A stretch of DNA of 64,000 nucleotides, from NCBI GenBank assembly GCA_034522495.1, contig JAXHLG010000002.1, positions 186,001-250,000 of the forward strand, read 5' to 3'. Shown here piece after piece: positions 9,556 through 17,771 of this stretch. Source of the DNA: JAXHLG01 sp034522495 (lineage in GTDB: Bacteria > Patescibacteriota > Minisyncoccia > Moranbacterales > DUUL01). Position 1 is the stretch's first letter; every line of letters begins with the position of its first letter. A program made the translations under genes and the position numbers. The notes beneath the pieces were generated by a model that was given only the letters and a program-made list of their open reading frames with translations, did no database searches and was not told where the DNA came from.

Positions 9556-10200
9556 ATGTTTGGCATTTTTGCGGTTTATAAGCCGGCGGGGCCGACTTCC
9601 AATGATGTGGTGATGAGGCTAAAAAAGGCTTTTGGTGAGAAAAAGGTGGGTCATGCCGGGACTTTGGATCCTCTTGCCGAGGGTGTTTTGGTGGTGGGTG
9701 TTGGGAGGGAGGCTACCAAAAAACTGGGGGAAGTTTCCAAGCTTGGCAAAGAATACGAAGCTGTTATCAAATTAGGGGAGGAAAGTGAAACGGATGATGA
9801 GCAGGGCGAGAAAACGAAGATAGAAGTGGAAAAGATTCCCGAGGAGCATGAGATAAAAGAAGTCCTGAAGAGTTTTGAGGGAAATATAAAACAGAAGCCT
9901 CCTCTTTACAGCGCGGTGAAGGTTAACGGGAAAGAGGCTTACAAGAGAGTGAGAAAGGGGGAGGAGTTTCAACTGAAGCCGCGCGAGGCGCTTGTGGAAA
10001 AAATTGAATCAACCGGATATGATTGGCCGGAACTGAAAATAAGAACTGTTACCGGTTCGGGTGTGTATATTCGTTCACTGGCCAGGGATATCGGCAGAGC
10101 TTTAAAGACCGGCGGATATTTGAAAAAATTAAAGAGGATAAGGGTGGGGGAGTTTGGGGAAGAGGAGTGTTATAGTTTGGATGAATTGTTAAATTGTTAA
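9556..10200 (+). CDS. truB: tRNA pseudouridine(55) synthase TruB
   Basis: Converts U55 of the tRNA T loop to pseudouridine. The N-terminal YKPAGPTSNDVV motif (residues 8-19) and the catalytic VGHAGTLDPLAEGVL block (31-45, nucleophile Asp38) are intact, as is the later KPPLYSAVKVNGKEAY substrate-binding segment and the RTVTGSGVYIRSLARDIG motif. At 214 residues it is about 80-100 shorter than the enterobacterial enzyme and ends right after the catalytic domain, lacking the C-terminal PUA-like region. Short TruB is common in reduced genomes. The last codons read GTTAAATTGTTAA, part of an intergenic repeat. Confidence 0.95.
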   Translation: MFGIFAVYKPAGPTSNDVVMRLKKAFGEKKVGHAGTLDPLAEGVLVVGVGREATKKLGEVSKLGKEYEAVIKLGEESETDDEQGEKTKIEVEKIPEEHEIKEVLKSFEGNIKQKPPLYSAVKVNGKEAYKRVRKGEEFQLKPREALVEKIESTGYDWPELKIRTVTGSGVYIRSLARDIGRALKTGGYLKKLKRIRVGEFGEEECYSLDELLNC

Positions 10201-10320
10201 ATTGTTACATTGTTGAGAAACATTTATCTTTTTAATCTTGTTGACAAATTTAAAGACAAATAAAGCTACACTACTATATTACGTTATATGGTAGTATCTT
10301 AAAAATTTAATTGAAAATTT

Positions 10321-10611
10321 ATGGAGAAAGATGAACTGCGTTCGCTTAGGAATAAGAACAGGGAGCTGGAGGGGCAGAAGACTGTTTTAAGCGCTAAGCT
10401 GAGAAAACTGGAGAATAAAAAAGAGGAAGTGGAAATTGAAAAAAGAAGAATAAACAAGAAAAAAGAGAGGCTGGACTTGGAATTGGAGGAGCTGGAAGAT
10501 AAGCTGGAAAAAATGGAGAAAGACAAGTTTCAGCAGGAAAAAGAACTGAAAAGAATTGAAAAGAACCTCAAAGAAACACAGTCTCGGTTGCGGAGCGAGA
10601 GCGGGTATTAG
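10321..10611 (+). CDS. Short coiled-coil protein
   Basis: A 96-residue, almost entirely helical Glu/Lys/Leu protein with clear heptads (EKDELRSLRNKNRELEGQK onward to LKRIEKNLKETQSRLRS). There is no membrane segment or signal peptide. The family is not recognised and low complexity makes similarity uninformative; it may be a structural or scaffolding coiled coil. A TTGACA at 10241-10246 upstream has no good -10 partner. The start at 10321 is the only ATG near the 5' end. The stop falls at the beginning of a repeat-rich spacer. Confidence 0.55.
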   Translation: MEKDELRSLRNKNRELEGQKTVLSAKLRKLENKKEEVEIEKRRINKKKERLDLELEELEDKLEKMEKDKFQQEKELKRIEKNLKETQSRLRSESGY

Positions 10612-10690
10612 TTGGCAGCGAGGGAAAAACACAAAACAAAAAACACAAAGCCCAAACAAAACACAAAGCAGAAAACACAAAACACAATAC

Positions 10691-10763
10691 TGCTGGAGCG
10701 AGCTTCCAGTCCGGCACAGAGGTTTCGAAAAACCAAAGGACCGGGCCAGAGGCCCGCTCCAGC
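10691..10763. repeat. Paired REP palindromes (BIME-like)
   Basis: The left arm ctggagcgagcttccagtcc and right arm ggcccgctccag are inverted copies of the REP family clustered around the transposase gene at 44315, separated by a ggtttcgaaaaacc core. Confidence 0.8.
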
Positions 10764-11060
10764 AAAAATTAAATGGCTATTTCATATTAAAATGTTATCA
10801 TTTTAACATTTTAGCATGCAAGCAGTTGATATGGATTGATATATAATAGATATAAGGTTGATATTTATTGATAAAATAGTTCTAAGTTTATAAAGTTCTG
10901 AGTTGAAAGGTGGGGAAACCTATTGAAATACAATGGATATATGGTTGATATATGGTAGAAATTGATGGAAACTTATGGAAATTGGAATTGGGAAATATAT
11001 ATTTAAATCAGGATTTTAATATATATTTTTCTGAAGAGAGGATGCTTTTGGCAAAAAAAC

Positions 11061-11094
11061 AAGGCTAAACCTTTTTTAATCAAGGTTTAGCCTT
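11061..11094. terminator. Bidirectional intrinsic terminator
   Basis: Perfect 13-bp stem aaggctaaacctt / aaggtttagcctt with an AT loop, preceded by A7 and followed by TTTAGCCTTTT. It lies between the + strand coiled-coil gene and the - strand membrane protein gene and could serve both. Confidence 0.7.
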
Positions 11095-11176
11095 TAGCCT
11101 TTTGGATTGTTGCTTCCATTTTTAATTAATAACTGGTGTTGCGCAGTTATGTTGAATTAGCTTTTTCGAGGAAGAG

Positions 11177-11219
11177 CCTGAAGTTCGACTTCTGCGGATG
11201 CAGAAGTCTAACTTCAGGG
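11177..11219. repeat. Hairpin repeat H1, copy 1
   Basis: An inverted repeat with arms cctgaagttcgacttctgc and gcagaagtctaacttcagg. Further copies lie at 16701-16741, 33547-33590 and 36771-36811. Confidence 0.8.
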
Positions 11220-11367
11220 CTAACCTTGCATATTCATATTGAACTCAAAAGAAGATATGTGCGCAACATCAGTTAATGGATTTCTCAATTTTCATTTTTG
11301 TCCGATTTTTCAATCAACGAATTCACGAATTTCTGTAATAAATTTTAGATCAATTAGATCAATTAGA

Positions 11368-11913
11368 TCAATCAGAATAATTAGAATAATTCATTTTCTT
11401 CCATCCCTTTATTCCTCCAACAAAAGCCAATCCTCCTGCCAGGGCGGTGGCAAGCTGGGGCCAGCTGAACATGTAGAGCAGTTGGCTGTTAAGGGAGCCG
11501 GCCAAGAGCAAGGAAGCTCCGTAAAGAAGGGCGAACTTGGCGATGCTGGCGGCTAAAGCGCCTTGCAGGACATTATTTTTCAGAAATTTAAAAGCGGTTA
11601 TCAAGACTATATTGGAGAAAATTATGTAGGGGATCATAAGCGCCATGGGCGGAGGCAAGAGGCCTCTGGTCAAGGCGATGGAGGACGGGAGCGCTCCCAC
11701 CAAAAAGGCGTTGGCAAGAGGGAGGCGATAGGCGGCGGCGAAGAGCGTCAGGTTGACGAGCGTTCCGGTTATCCATTGATTGCCCGGACTGTGGGCAAGC
11801 AACGCAGGGGCGATGATGGCAGCCAAGGTTAGGCCGACGGTCCAGGTTAGCTCCGAGGTTTGCCAGCCGGCCAGCGGCATAGACTTAATCTGGGTGACGA
11901 CTTTGTTTTTCAT
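11368..11913 (-). CDS. Polytopic membrane protein, ECF S-component-like, near hydrogenase genes
   Basis: A 181-residue protein with five or six hydrophobic helices (about 23-41, 47-62, 66-84, 90-110, 118-138, 150-167). The spacing and the LPLANAFLVGALPSSIAL segment recall the small membrane proteins annotated as ECF transporter substrate-binding components, but I cannot assign a substrate. Similar proteins are often annotated as hydrogenase-linked because of their position, and this one lies 280 bp from the hydrogenase regulator. The last residues, NYSNYSD, are encoded by the attattctaattattctgat repeat, so the C-terminus has run into intergenic repeat DNA. Confidence 0.65.
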   Translation of the reverse strand: MKNKVVTQIKSMPLAGWQTSELTWTVGLTLAAIIAPALLAHSPGNQWITGTLVNLTLFAAAYRLPLANAFLVGALPSSIALTRGLLPPPMALMIPYIIFSNIVLITAFKFLKNNVLQGALAASIAKFALLYGASLLLAGSLNSQLLYMFSWPQLATALAGGLAFVGGIKGWKKMNYSNYSD

Positions 11914-12192
11914 GAGTTTATTTTATTAAATATTAATTGTTGCATTGTTTTTAAAATAGCTCTTTAGATAATTTTATGGGTATTTTTTTCTAGACCATTC
12001 TCGAGCAACTGATGTTACGCCGCTTGACACGCCTGCCACTCAACACACCTTGAAGGTGTGTTGAGCTGACCAAACGGATATAGGGTTGGTGTGCGATAGA
12101 AATTGGTGGGAACTCAACTGGTCGAAAATTATGGAAATTAGGAGATGCAAAACTATTCAAGATACAAGACACTAGATACAAGATTCTCATTA

Positions 12193-12456
12193 TTAATCTG
12201 TCACTATCGATTTTTTGGCTACTATGCCGTAGAGGGAGTCGATTTTTTCGGTTAATTCTTTGATTTCTTTGGAGGTGCCTTCGATGGTGACGACTACCAG
12301 GGCGGTGCAATGCTCAAAGCATCTTCGTTCCAAGTTGGTTCCCAGTCTGGAGAGGATCATGTGGCCATGTTCGGTTAGAATCCGGTTGACTTCCGGAGAA
12401 TTGGTTTGCCTGTCTTTGACTAGGATGGTTATGGTACCTAAATGTTTTTTTGGCAT
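12193..12456 (-). CDS. TM1266-family iron-only hydrogenase regulator
   Basis: An 87-residue ACT/NikR-C-like protein of the family annotated as putative iron-only hydrogenase system regulator. The pattern LGTITILVKDRQTN, then NRILTEHGHMILSRLG and ALVVVTIEGTSKEIKELTEKID is the beta-alpha-beta ACT arrangement typical of it. I choose the ATG at 12456 (MPKKHLG) rather than the upstream ATG because the family begins at this point and the longer version crosses an AT-rich promoter-like spacer. It is divergent from the hydrogenase subunit genes with 68 bp between starts, supporting a regulatory link. The ligand is not visible from sequence. Confidence 0.8.
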   Translation of the reverse strand: MPKKHLGTITILVKDRQTNSPEVNRILTEHGHMILSRLGTNLERRCFEHCTALVVVTIEGTSKEIKELTEKIDSLYGIVAKKSIVTD

Positions 12457-12524
12457 AATTATTTTGTTATTTAATTTTCTATGATAAAATAATAACATAA
12501 AAGTTTGAATTTAAAAACAAAATA

Positions 12525-12965
12525 GTGATGATACAGAAAATTTTGCTTAGATATGAGCCTAAAAAAGAGAATTTGTTGCGGGCGATTAAAGACATAAATA
12601 AAAATTTCGGTTGGTTTGGAAAGGAAGCCTTGGACGAGGCGGCCAGTCATTTCGGGATGACCGCGGCGGAAGTTTATAGCGCGGCCAGTTTTTATGATGA
12701 GATAAATTTGGAGGAGCCGCCTCAGCTGACGGTTCAGATTTGCAATAGCGCCAACTGCCAAAGCAAAGGCGTTGATAGCATGATCAGTGAACTGGAGGCT
12801 TTTTTCAATGGACGAGCCGGGCATGGCGGCAAGTTGAAGTTTGAAAAAATCAGCTGTCTGGGGCGATGTCTGGAAGGACCGGTGATGAGAGTTAACGGAA
12901 CTTTTTATACCAAGATGAATAAGGCTAAAGCGATGGAGGTGATTGGGCAATGGATGTCATTTTAA
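12525..12965 (+). CDS. hydC: NuoE/HydC-like [2Fe-2S] subunit of NADH-linked hydrogenase
   Basis: A thioredoxin-like [2Fe-2S] ferredoxin subunit expected to pass electrons between the flavin subunit and the hydrogenase. All four cluster ligands are present: C73 and C78 in QICNSANCQ, and C111 and C115 in SCLGRCLEGP. The N-terminal helical region (PKKENLLRAIKDINKNFGW) matches NuoE/HndA. At 146 residues it is near normal length. The gene begins ATGATG at 12525; either codon may be used. It is followed at 194 bp by the NuoF/HydB-like gene and then the hydrogenase, so the three probably form one transcription unit despite large, repeat-filled spacers. Confidence 0.88.
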   Translation: MMIQKILLRYEPKKENLLRAIKDINKNFGWFGKEALDEAASHFGMTAAEVYSAASFYDEINLEEPPQLTVQICNSANCQSKGVDSMISELEAFFNGRAGHGGKLKFEKISCLGRCLEGPVMRVNGTFYTKMNKAKAMEVIGQWMSF

Positions 12966-12995
12966 CATTTTATCATATTAACTTTTTATCATGTT

Positions 12996-13060
12996 TAGGA
13001 ATTACGCGCTTGCCTCTTTATTGCTCTCGGCATTGCCAGAGAGTAATCGCGTAATTCCTA
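12996..13060. repeat. Palindromic repeat P1, intact copy
   Basis: Outer arms taggaattacgcg and cgcgtaattccta surround an inner hairpin, ctctcggcattgccagagag. A disrupted copy is at 41176-41379 and a degenerate one near 4875-4998. Confidence 0.8.
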
Positions 13061-13158
13061 TTGTTATAAGAAATGCGTTAATGAACGACTAGTGATGGGG
13101 TGGGAGTGGCCAAAATAGCTGTCAATTGCCAATTGCTAATAATCAATTACTTTTTTCA

Positions 13159-14385
13159 ATGAAAATTATTACCAAAAACTGGGGCGAGGTTGATGCTTGG
13201 AAGATCGGGAGCTATCTTGATGCCGGGGGCTACGAGGCCTTGGGGGAGGCGCTTGGAAAGAAGCCGGCTCAAGAGGTGGTGGAAGAGATGGAAAAATCGG
13301 GGCTTCAAGGAAGAGGCGGCGCCGGGTTTCCGACGGGGAAGAAGTGGTCGATTGCCGCCGGGGCTTCTTCGGAGGAGAAATACGTTATTTGCAATTTGGA
13401 CGAGTCGGAGCCGGGCAATTTCAAGGACAAAAGCATAGCGGAAAATGATCCTCATCGGATAATCGAGGGGCTGGTTTTGGCGGCTTATGCCATCGGCGCT
13501 AACAAGGGATTTATTTATCTCAACGGAAATTTTTATGAGGCGGGAAAAATTTTGGAGAAGGCTATTGCTGATGCGTATGAGAAAAATTTTTTGGGTCAAA
13601 AGATCACAGGAAGCGATTTTGGCTTTGATTTGGAGATATTTTATGGCGCCGGGGCTTACATTTGCGGAGAAGAGTCGGCTTTGATCAATTCCATAGAAGG
13701 GAAAAGAGGCGAGCCGAGGAATAAACCGCCTTTTCCCTGCGAATGCGGGCTGTTTGGCAAACCGACTTTGGTAAACAACGCTGAAACATTGGCCAATGCT
13801 GCTTGGATTATGAAAAACGGACCAAAAGAATTTGCAAAATTAGGGGTAAAAGATTCGCCGGGAACCAAGCTTTTTTGCATCGACGGGGCGGTGAAGTATC
13901 CGGGGTTGTATGAGGCGGAGATCGGCGCGAGTGTTGAAGATCTGGTGGAGTTAGCCGGGGGCGCCAGAGTCGGATGCGAGATCGGATTGGTTCAAGTCGG
14001 CGGCAGTTCCGGGAGGGTTTTGGACGGCGCTTCGCTTGGCAAGGCGCCCGGTTATGGCAAGCAAGCCGAGCTGGCTATGGGGTCCGGGTCGCTTTTGGTA
14101 ATCGACAAGCATCAGAGCGTTAAGAAGCTTCTGCAAAGCTGGATAGATTTTTTCCAGAGGGAGTCCTGCGGAAAATGCGTTCCTTGCCGGGAAGGAACCT
14201 TCCGGCTGAAGGGCATTATTGAAAGGCTTAATAATGGAAATTTTGATAAAAATGACAAGGAGGACTTGAAGAAGCTGGTTTGGGTTTTGGACAATACCAC
14301 TTTTTGTCCGCTGGGGAAGTTTTCGGTGACGGGGTTGAAGGATGTGATGGAGTTGGGGTTGGTAAGGGAGTTAAAGTATGATTGA
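13159..14385 (+). CDS. hydB: NuoF/HydB-like NADH-binding flavoprotein subunit
   Basis: The FMN- and NADH-binding subunit of a NAD-dependent [FeFe] hydrogenase, or less likely of a formate dehydrogenase or complex I module. The flavin/NAD motif GRGGAGFPTGKKW is at residues 51-63 and CGEESALINSIEG near 175-187. The C-terminal [4Fe-4S] ligands are C337, C340, C343 (SCGKCVPC) and C383 (TFCPLG). I use the ATG at 13159; the longer frame starts at a TTG inside an intergenic caattgccaattgc repeat. At 408 residues it lacks the N-terminal ferredoxin-like and C-terminal ferredoxin extensions of Thermotoga HydB, so it is closer to the plain NuoF core. Confidence 0.9.
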   Translation: MKIITKNWGEVDAWKIGSYLDAGGYEALGEALGKKPAQEVVEEMEKSGLQGRGGAGFPTGKKWSIAAGASSEEKYVICNLDESEPGNFKDKSIAENDPHRIIEGLVLAAYAIGANKGFIYLNGNFYEAGKILEKAIADAYEKNFLGQKITGSDFGFDLEIFYGAGAYICGEESALINSIEGKRGEPRNKPPFPCECGLFGKPTLVNNAETLANAAWIMKNGPKEFAKLGVKDSPGTKLFCIDGAVKYPGLYEAEIGASVEDLVELAGGARVGCEIGLVQVGGSSGRVLDGASLGKAPGYGKQAELAMGSGSLLVIDKHQSVKKLLQSWIDFFQRESCGKCVPCREGTFRLKGIIERLNNGNFDKNDKEDLKKLVWVLDNTTFCPLGKFSVTGLKDVMELGLVRELKYD

Positions 14386-14611
14386 TAAAAATAGTTCTAA
14401 GTTTATAAAGTTCTAAGTTCTGAGTTGAAAGGTAGGGAAACTTATTGAAATACCATAGATATATGGTTGATATATAATAGAAACTGGTGGAAATTCATAG
14501 AAATTAAGAAATTACGAAATTGATTAGATGGTGACAAGTGACTAGTGACAAGTGACAAGTGACCAAGCTAGCTGTCAATTACTAATATTTAATAACAAGT
14601 TGCTTTTTTAA
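14386..14611. other. Repeat-filled spacer inside the hydrogenase gene cluster
   Basis: It contains aatagttctaagtttataaagttct, ttgatatataatagaaactgg, and a gtgacaagtgactagtgaca run (14529-14560). The same classes fill many other gaps in the left half of the window, so this spacer is probably repeat drift rather than a regulatory region. Confidence 0.5.
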
Positions 14612-16396
14612 ATGAAAATATTTATTGATAAAAAAGAATATTTTGCTAAGGAGGGGCAGACGGTGCTGGAGGTTTGCCGGGAGAATGATATCTTCATTCC
14701 TTCTTTGTGTTTTCATAAGGACTTGCTGCCGGTTGAGGGAGTTTGCAGGCTTTGTTTGGTGAAAACCAATAAACACAACGGCTTATTGTCTTCTTGCGGG
14801 CTGAAAGTCCAGGAAGGCCTGGAGGTTTTTACTCAGGATGAGGATATCAATAAAGCCAGGAAGTATAATTTGGAGCTTCTTTGGGCCGATCACGCTGGCA
14901 AGTGCGCCCAGTGTTCGCGCAACGGAAATTGCGAGCTGCAGGAATTGGCCAAGGAGGTGGGCATAGATACCAATGATTTTGTTCCGGAGTTTGGCGATTT
15001 CGAGAAAGAAGAGCAGCTAAAGATCCTCAAGAACAGCCTCAAAAATAGAGTAGTGGATGATAAGAATCCTTCTGTTTACCGGGATAATCAGTACTGCGTG
15101 GAGTGCCGGAGGTGTATCCGGGCTTGTAAAAATATTCAGGCGCTGGGATTGTATGAGATGAATCATCGCAGTATCGAGTCCAATGTCGGCACGGCGGGAG
15201 AGGAGCCGCTGGATTGCATTTATTGCGGGCAGTGCTCAGTCTATTGCCCGACGGCGGCGATTAACGAGAAAGAGAATATAGAAGATCTGAAAAGAGTTCT
15301 TCAGGATTCCAAAAAACTGAAGGTATTTCAAATTGCTCCTTCGTCGAGATTTACGCTGGGGGAGGAGTTCGGCATGGAGCCTGGAACGCCGGTGGAGGGC
15401 AAGATAATCACCGCTTTGAGGAAAATGGGGGCGGATTTGATTTTTGACACTACCTTTGCGGCCGATTTGACTATTGTGGAGGAAGCTAACGAGCTTTTGG
15501 GGCGGTTGCGGAAAAAGTCCAAGGGAGAGGAAGCGCGCCTGCCGATGTTTACCAGTTGCTGTCCTTCCTGGGTACTCTATGTGGAGAAGTATCGACCGGA
15601 TTTTATCCCTTATTTGTCCAGCTGTAAGTCTCCCCAGCAGATGATGGGGGCGATGGTCAAGAATTATTACGCGCAAAAAGAAAAAATCAACAGGGAAAAT
15701 ATTATGGCGATTTCCGTGATGCCGTGCACTTCCAAGAAATATGAAGCGCGAAGAGAGGAAATGGGCAAAGACGGAAATCCGGATGTTGATTTGGTTATCA
15801 CTACCCGCGAGTTGGCCCGCTTGATCAAGGATCAAAAATTCGCTTTTCCGGATTTGGAAGACGGAGAGTTTGACAAGGCTATGGGAATTTATTCCGGGGC
15901 GGGGATTATTTTCGGTTCTACCGGAGGTGTAATGGAAGCCGGGCTGAGAACGGCGTATGAGAAGTTGACTTGCCGGGAGATGGAGAAACTGGATTATGAG
16001 CAAGTCAGGGGAGACGCGGGAATCCGGGAGGCGGAATTGACCATACCCAAAACGGGGTGTCTTTCCAGAGAGTTGACTGTCCGGGTGGCGGTGGCGCATG
16101 AAATCAATAACGCTAAGAAAATTTTGGATAATATTGAAAGCGGGAAATCCAAGTATGATTTTGTTGAAGTGATGGCCTGTCCGAGCGGCTGTTTGGGAGG
16201 AGGCGGGCAGCCCCGGCCGGTGGACTCCGAGATTCGAAGGAAAAGAAGGGAGGCGATTTACAAAAAGGATGCGGGATTGCCGGTCAGGAAGTCTCACGAA
16301 AATCCGGCAATTGAAAAAGTTTACCAAGATTATTTGGGCAGTCCCGGAAGCGAGTTGGCGGAGGAGCTGTTGCATACGAACTATAACAAGAGGTAA
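14612..16396 (+). CDS. hydA: [FeFe] hydrogenase catalytic subunit HydA
   Basis: Catalyses reversible H2 formation at the H-cluster. Domains in order: [2Fe-2S] ferredoxin (C33, C45, C48, C62), His-Cys3 [4Fe-4S] site (H94, C98, C101, C107), two-cluster ferredoxin (C162, C165, C168, C172 and C202, C205, C208, C212), then the H domain. H-cluster motifs are TSCCPSW (314-320), MPCTSKKYE (370-378) and MACPSGCLGGGGQP (521-534), giving ligands C317, C372, C523 and C527 plus the proton-relay Cys C316. Small deviations are Ser for Gly in TSCCPGW and MACPGGC. At 594 residues it matches group A monomer-like HydA. Upstream NuoE- and NuoF-like genes suggest a NADH-linked or bifurcating trimer. Maturases HydE, HydF and HydG are not in the window. 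Confidence 0.95.
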   Translation: MKIFIDKKEYFAKEGQTVLEVCRENDIFIPSLCFHKDLLPVEGVCRLCLVKTNKHNGLLSSCGLKVQEGLEVFTQDEDINKARKYNLELLWADHAGKCAQCSRNGNCELQELAKEVGIDTNDFVPEFGDFEKEEQLKILKNSLKNRVVDDKNPSVYRDNQYCVECRRCIRACKNIQALGLYEMNHRSIESNVGTAGEEPLDCIYCGQCSVYCPTAAINEKENIEDLKRVLQDSKKLKVFQIAPSSRFTLGEEFGMEPGTPVEGKIITALRKMGADLIFDTTFAADLTIVEEANELLGRLRKKSKGEEARLPMFTSCCPSWVLYVEKYRPDFIPYLSSCKSPQQMMGAMVKNYYAQKEKINRENIMAISVMPCTSKKYEARREEMGKDGNPDVDLVITTRELARLIKDQKFAFPDLEDGEFDKAMGIYSGAGIIFGSTGGVMEAGLRTAYEKLTCREMEKLDYEQVRGDAGIREAELTIPKTGCLSRELTVRVAVAHEINNAKKILDNIESGKSKYDFVEVMACPSGCLGGGGQPRPVDSEIRRKRREAIYKKDAGLPVRKSHENPAIEKVYQDYLGSPGSELAEELLHTNYNKR

Positions 16397-16460
16397 AAGT
16401 TCTAAGTTAAAAGTTCATAAAGTTCCGAGTTGAAAATCGGAGAAGCTTATTGAAATAAAA

Positions 16461-16624
16461 TGGGACTGTTTCCAAGCACCGTTTTAGTACGAAATTTCTC
16501 GTTTTTTAGATAAATTTTTCAAACAATTTTTGCAGCTTTAGCCTTAGCTAAGGCAAAAAAATTTTTGGAAAATTTAGCAAAAAAGGTGGGATTGCAGTAA
16601 AAACGGTGCTTGGAAACAGTCCCA
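16461..16624. mobile_element. Inverted-repeat element M2 with 8-bp target duplication
   Basis: Termini tgggactgtttccaagcacc and ggtgcttggaaacagtccca are perfect inverted repeats that extend to gtttt/aaaac, about 25 bp. The interior is AT-rich and non-coding. It is flanked on both sides by aaataaaa (16453-16460 and 16625-16632), consistent with a target-site duplication, although that sequence is low-complexity. A partial terminus lies at 7930. Confidence 0.75.
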
Positions 16625-16700
16625 AAATAAAAATTTATTGAAATTGGGATATTTGTTGATGTCGTTCAAATCTGGCAAATTGACCCCGGCGGAAGTGAGT

Positions 16701-16741
16701 TTGAAGTTCGAGTTCTGCGGACACAGAAGTCGAACTTCTGG
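16701..16741. repeat. Hairpin repeat H1, copy 2
   Basis: Arms ttgaagttcgagttctgcgg and cagaagtcgaacttctgg; same family as 11177-11219. Confidence 0.75.
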
Positions 16742-16776
16742 ATAGTATGAGATTTGAAGGGAGGGTAGTTACCACG

Positions 16777-16807
16777 ATCGTGGCCACGATGATGGCCACG
16801 ATTTTTT
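16777..16807 (+). terminator. Intrinsic terminator-like hairpin
   Basis: Stem atcgtggcca / tggccacgat with a 6-nt loop followed by TTTTTT. It is nearly 400 bp after hydA, separated by mobile elements, so its original gene is uncertain. Confidence 0.55.
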
Positions 16808-16875
16808 ATAAACCTTATTGAGCTGTCCGATTGTTAAGCTTTTATTTATTTGTTAAGATTATATAAACCTAAACT

Positions 16876-17061
16876 GAAACCACTGGAGAATGTCATTCTG
16901 AACTTGCTTGTCCGGCTTTGACGGGATTCAGAATCTATAAATTTGCAGAATGGCTTATCCATGGAGATCCTGATTTTTGCCCCGCAGAGCGGGGCACCCC
17001 GCTATAGCGGTGGCATTCAGGATGACATTTTAAGGGGATTTCTATATTCTTCAGTGGTTTC
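16876..17061. mobile_element. MITE M1, copy 1, with TSD taaact
   Basis: Termini gaaaccactggagaatgtca and its near inverse ending cttcagtggtttc. The flanks are taaact on both sides (16870-16875 and 17062-17067), a perfect 6-bp target duplication. The interior is the reverse complement of copy 3 (58647-58796) plus an extra GC-rich hairpin, gccccgcagagcggggcacc. Non-coding. Confidence 0.85.
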
Positions 17062-17072
17062 TAAACTAATTT

Positions 17073-17771
17073 ATGAATATATTTGAACATTCGGAGGTGT
17101 TAACATTTTTATCCGAAAGAGCTGATGGAAACATGCGGCTTTTTGGGGGTGACAGCTCTGCGAATCGGGATAATTTTCTCCAGAAGAATAATTTAGGGGG
17201 ATGTAAACTTGTTTCTGCTCGGCTTGTGCATGATTCGCGAGTGGAGGTGGTTGGCAAAGATAGTCAAATAATTATTGAAAAAGCAGATGGCTTGGTAGCG
17301 CGTCAAAAAGAGATAGTTTTGGCTGTAACGGTGGCGGATTGTTTGCCTATTTATTTATTTGACCCCAAAACCAAGGTTTGCGGTGTTTTGCATGCCGGAT
17401 GGAGGAGTTTGAAAAAAGGAGTTATTCGGGAGGCGATGAGTCAAATGAAAAAAGCTTTCGGCGCTGAAGCAGATGATTTTTTGGCGGGTGTCGGAGTCGG
17501 CATTGGGGCTTGCCACTTTGAGGTAAAGGAAGATTTTCAGCAGAAGTTTGCCGAATTTCCTCAGTTCTTTGTTCGCAAGGAAGACAAAGTCTTTTTTGAT
17601 CTTAAGGCCTTGGCAAGGTTTTTGCTAATCAAGCAAGGGGTCTTGGAAGAAAATATTGCCATTAAGCCAGAATGCACTTATTGCCTCGAAGATAATTATT
17701 TTTCATTTCGAAGAGACGGGGAAAAAGAAGGAGAGATTCAGGCGATGATGGCGGGGATAACGGTCATTTAA
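17073..17771 (+). CDS. pgeF: PgeF/YfiH/LACC1-family multicopper-like enzyme (DUF152)
   Basis: Belongs to the YfiH/PgeF (polyphenol oxidase or laccase-domain) family, whose members have been linked to purine nucleoside phosphorolysis/deamination and to peptidoglycan editing. Visible signatures are VTVADCLPIYLFD, then GVLHAGWRSLKKGVI (family HAGWRG-type metal-site motif, here ending in Ser), GVGIGACHFEV with the metal-binding Cys, and ECTYCLEDNYFSFRRDG near the C-terminus. At 232 residues it is of typical length. The ATG at 17073 lies just 11 bp after the MITE terminus, so the native promoter may lie within or before that element. Cytoplasmic; no signal peptide. Confidence 0.88.
   Translation: MNIFEHSEVLTFLSERADGNMRLFGGDSSANRDNFLQKNNLGGCKLVSARLVHDSRVEVVGKDSQIIIEKADGLVARQKEIVLAVTVADCLPIYLFDPKTKVCGVLHAGWRSLKKGVIREAMSQMKKAFGAEADDFLAGVGVGIGACHFEVKEDFQQKFAEFPQFFVRKEDKVFFDLKALARFLLIKQGVLEENIAIKPECTYCLEDNYFSFRRDGEKEGEIQAMMAGITVI

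Larger units (their letters stand above)
10612..11367. repeat. Repeat-rich spacer: REP pair, 76-bp repeat, terminator, IR element
   Basis: In order: an acacaaaacacaaagccc low-complexity run (10627-10690); an inverted pair of REP palindromes (10691-10763); the 76-bp repeat shared with 4697-4772 (10769-10844); tagttctaagtttataaag and ttgatatatggtagaaatt repeats; an AT-rich inverted stretch near 11000; a strong bidirectional terminator (11061-11094); and a roughly 146-bp element with inverted ends taactggtgttgcgca (11130-11145) and tgcgcaacatcagtta (11260-11275) that encloses a 43-bp hairpin. Overlapping small reading frames are repeat artefacts. Confidence 0.7.
16397..17072. repeat. Gene-free stretch with two MITE-like elements, a hairpin and a terminator
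   Basis: In order: tctaagttaaaagttcataaagttcc repeats; a 164-bp inverted-repeat element (16461-16624); hairpin H1 copy 2 (16701-16741); a GC-rich terminator-like hairpin (16777-16807); and a 186-bp MITE (16876-17061) that ends 11 bp before pgeF. Confidence 0.8.

Noticed and set aside
15236..16375. 379-codon reverse-strand frame opposite hydA
   Set aside because: Shadow of the hydrogenase gene; no motif, and the + strand product is unambiguous.
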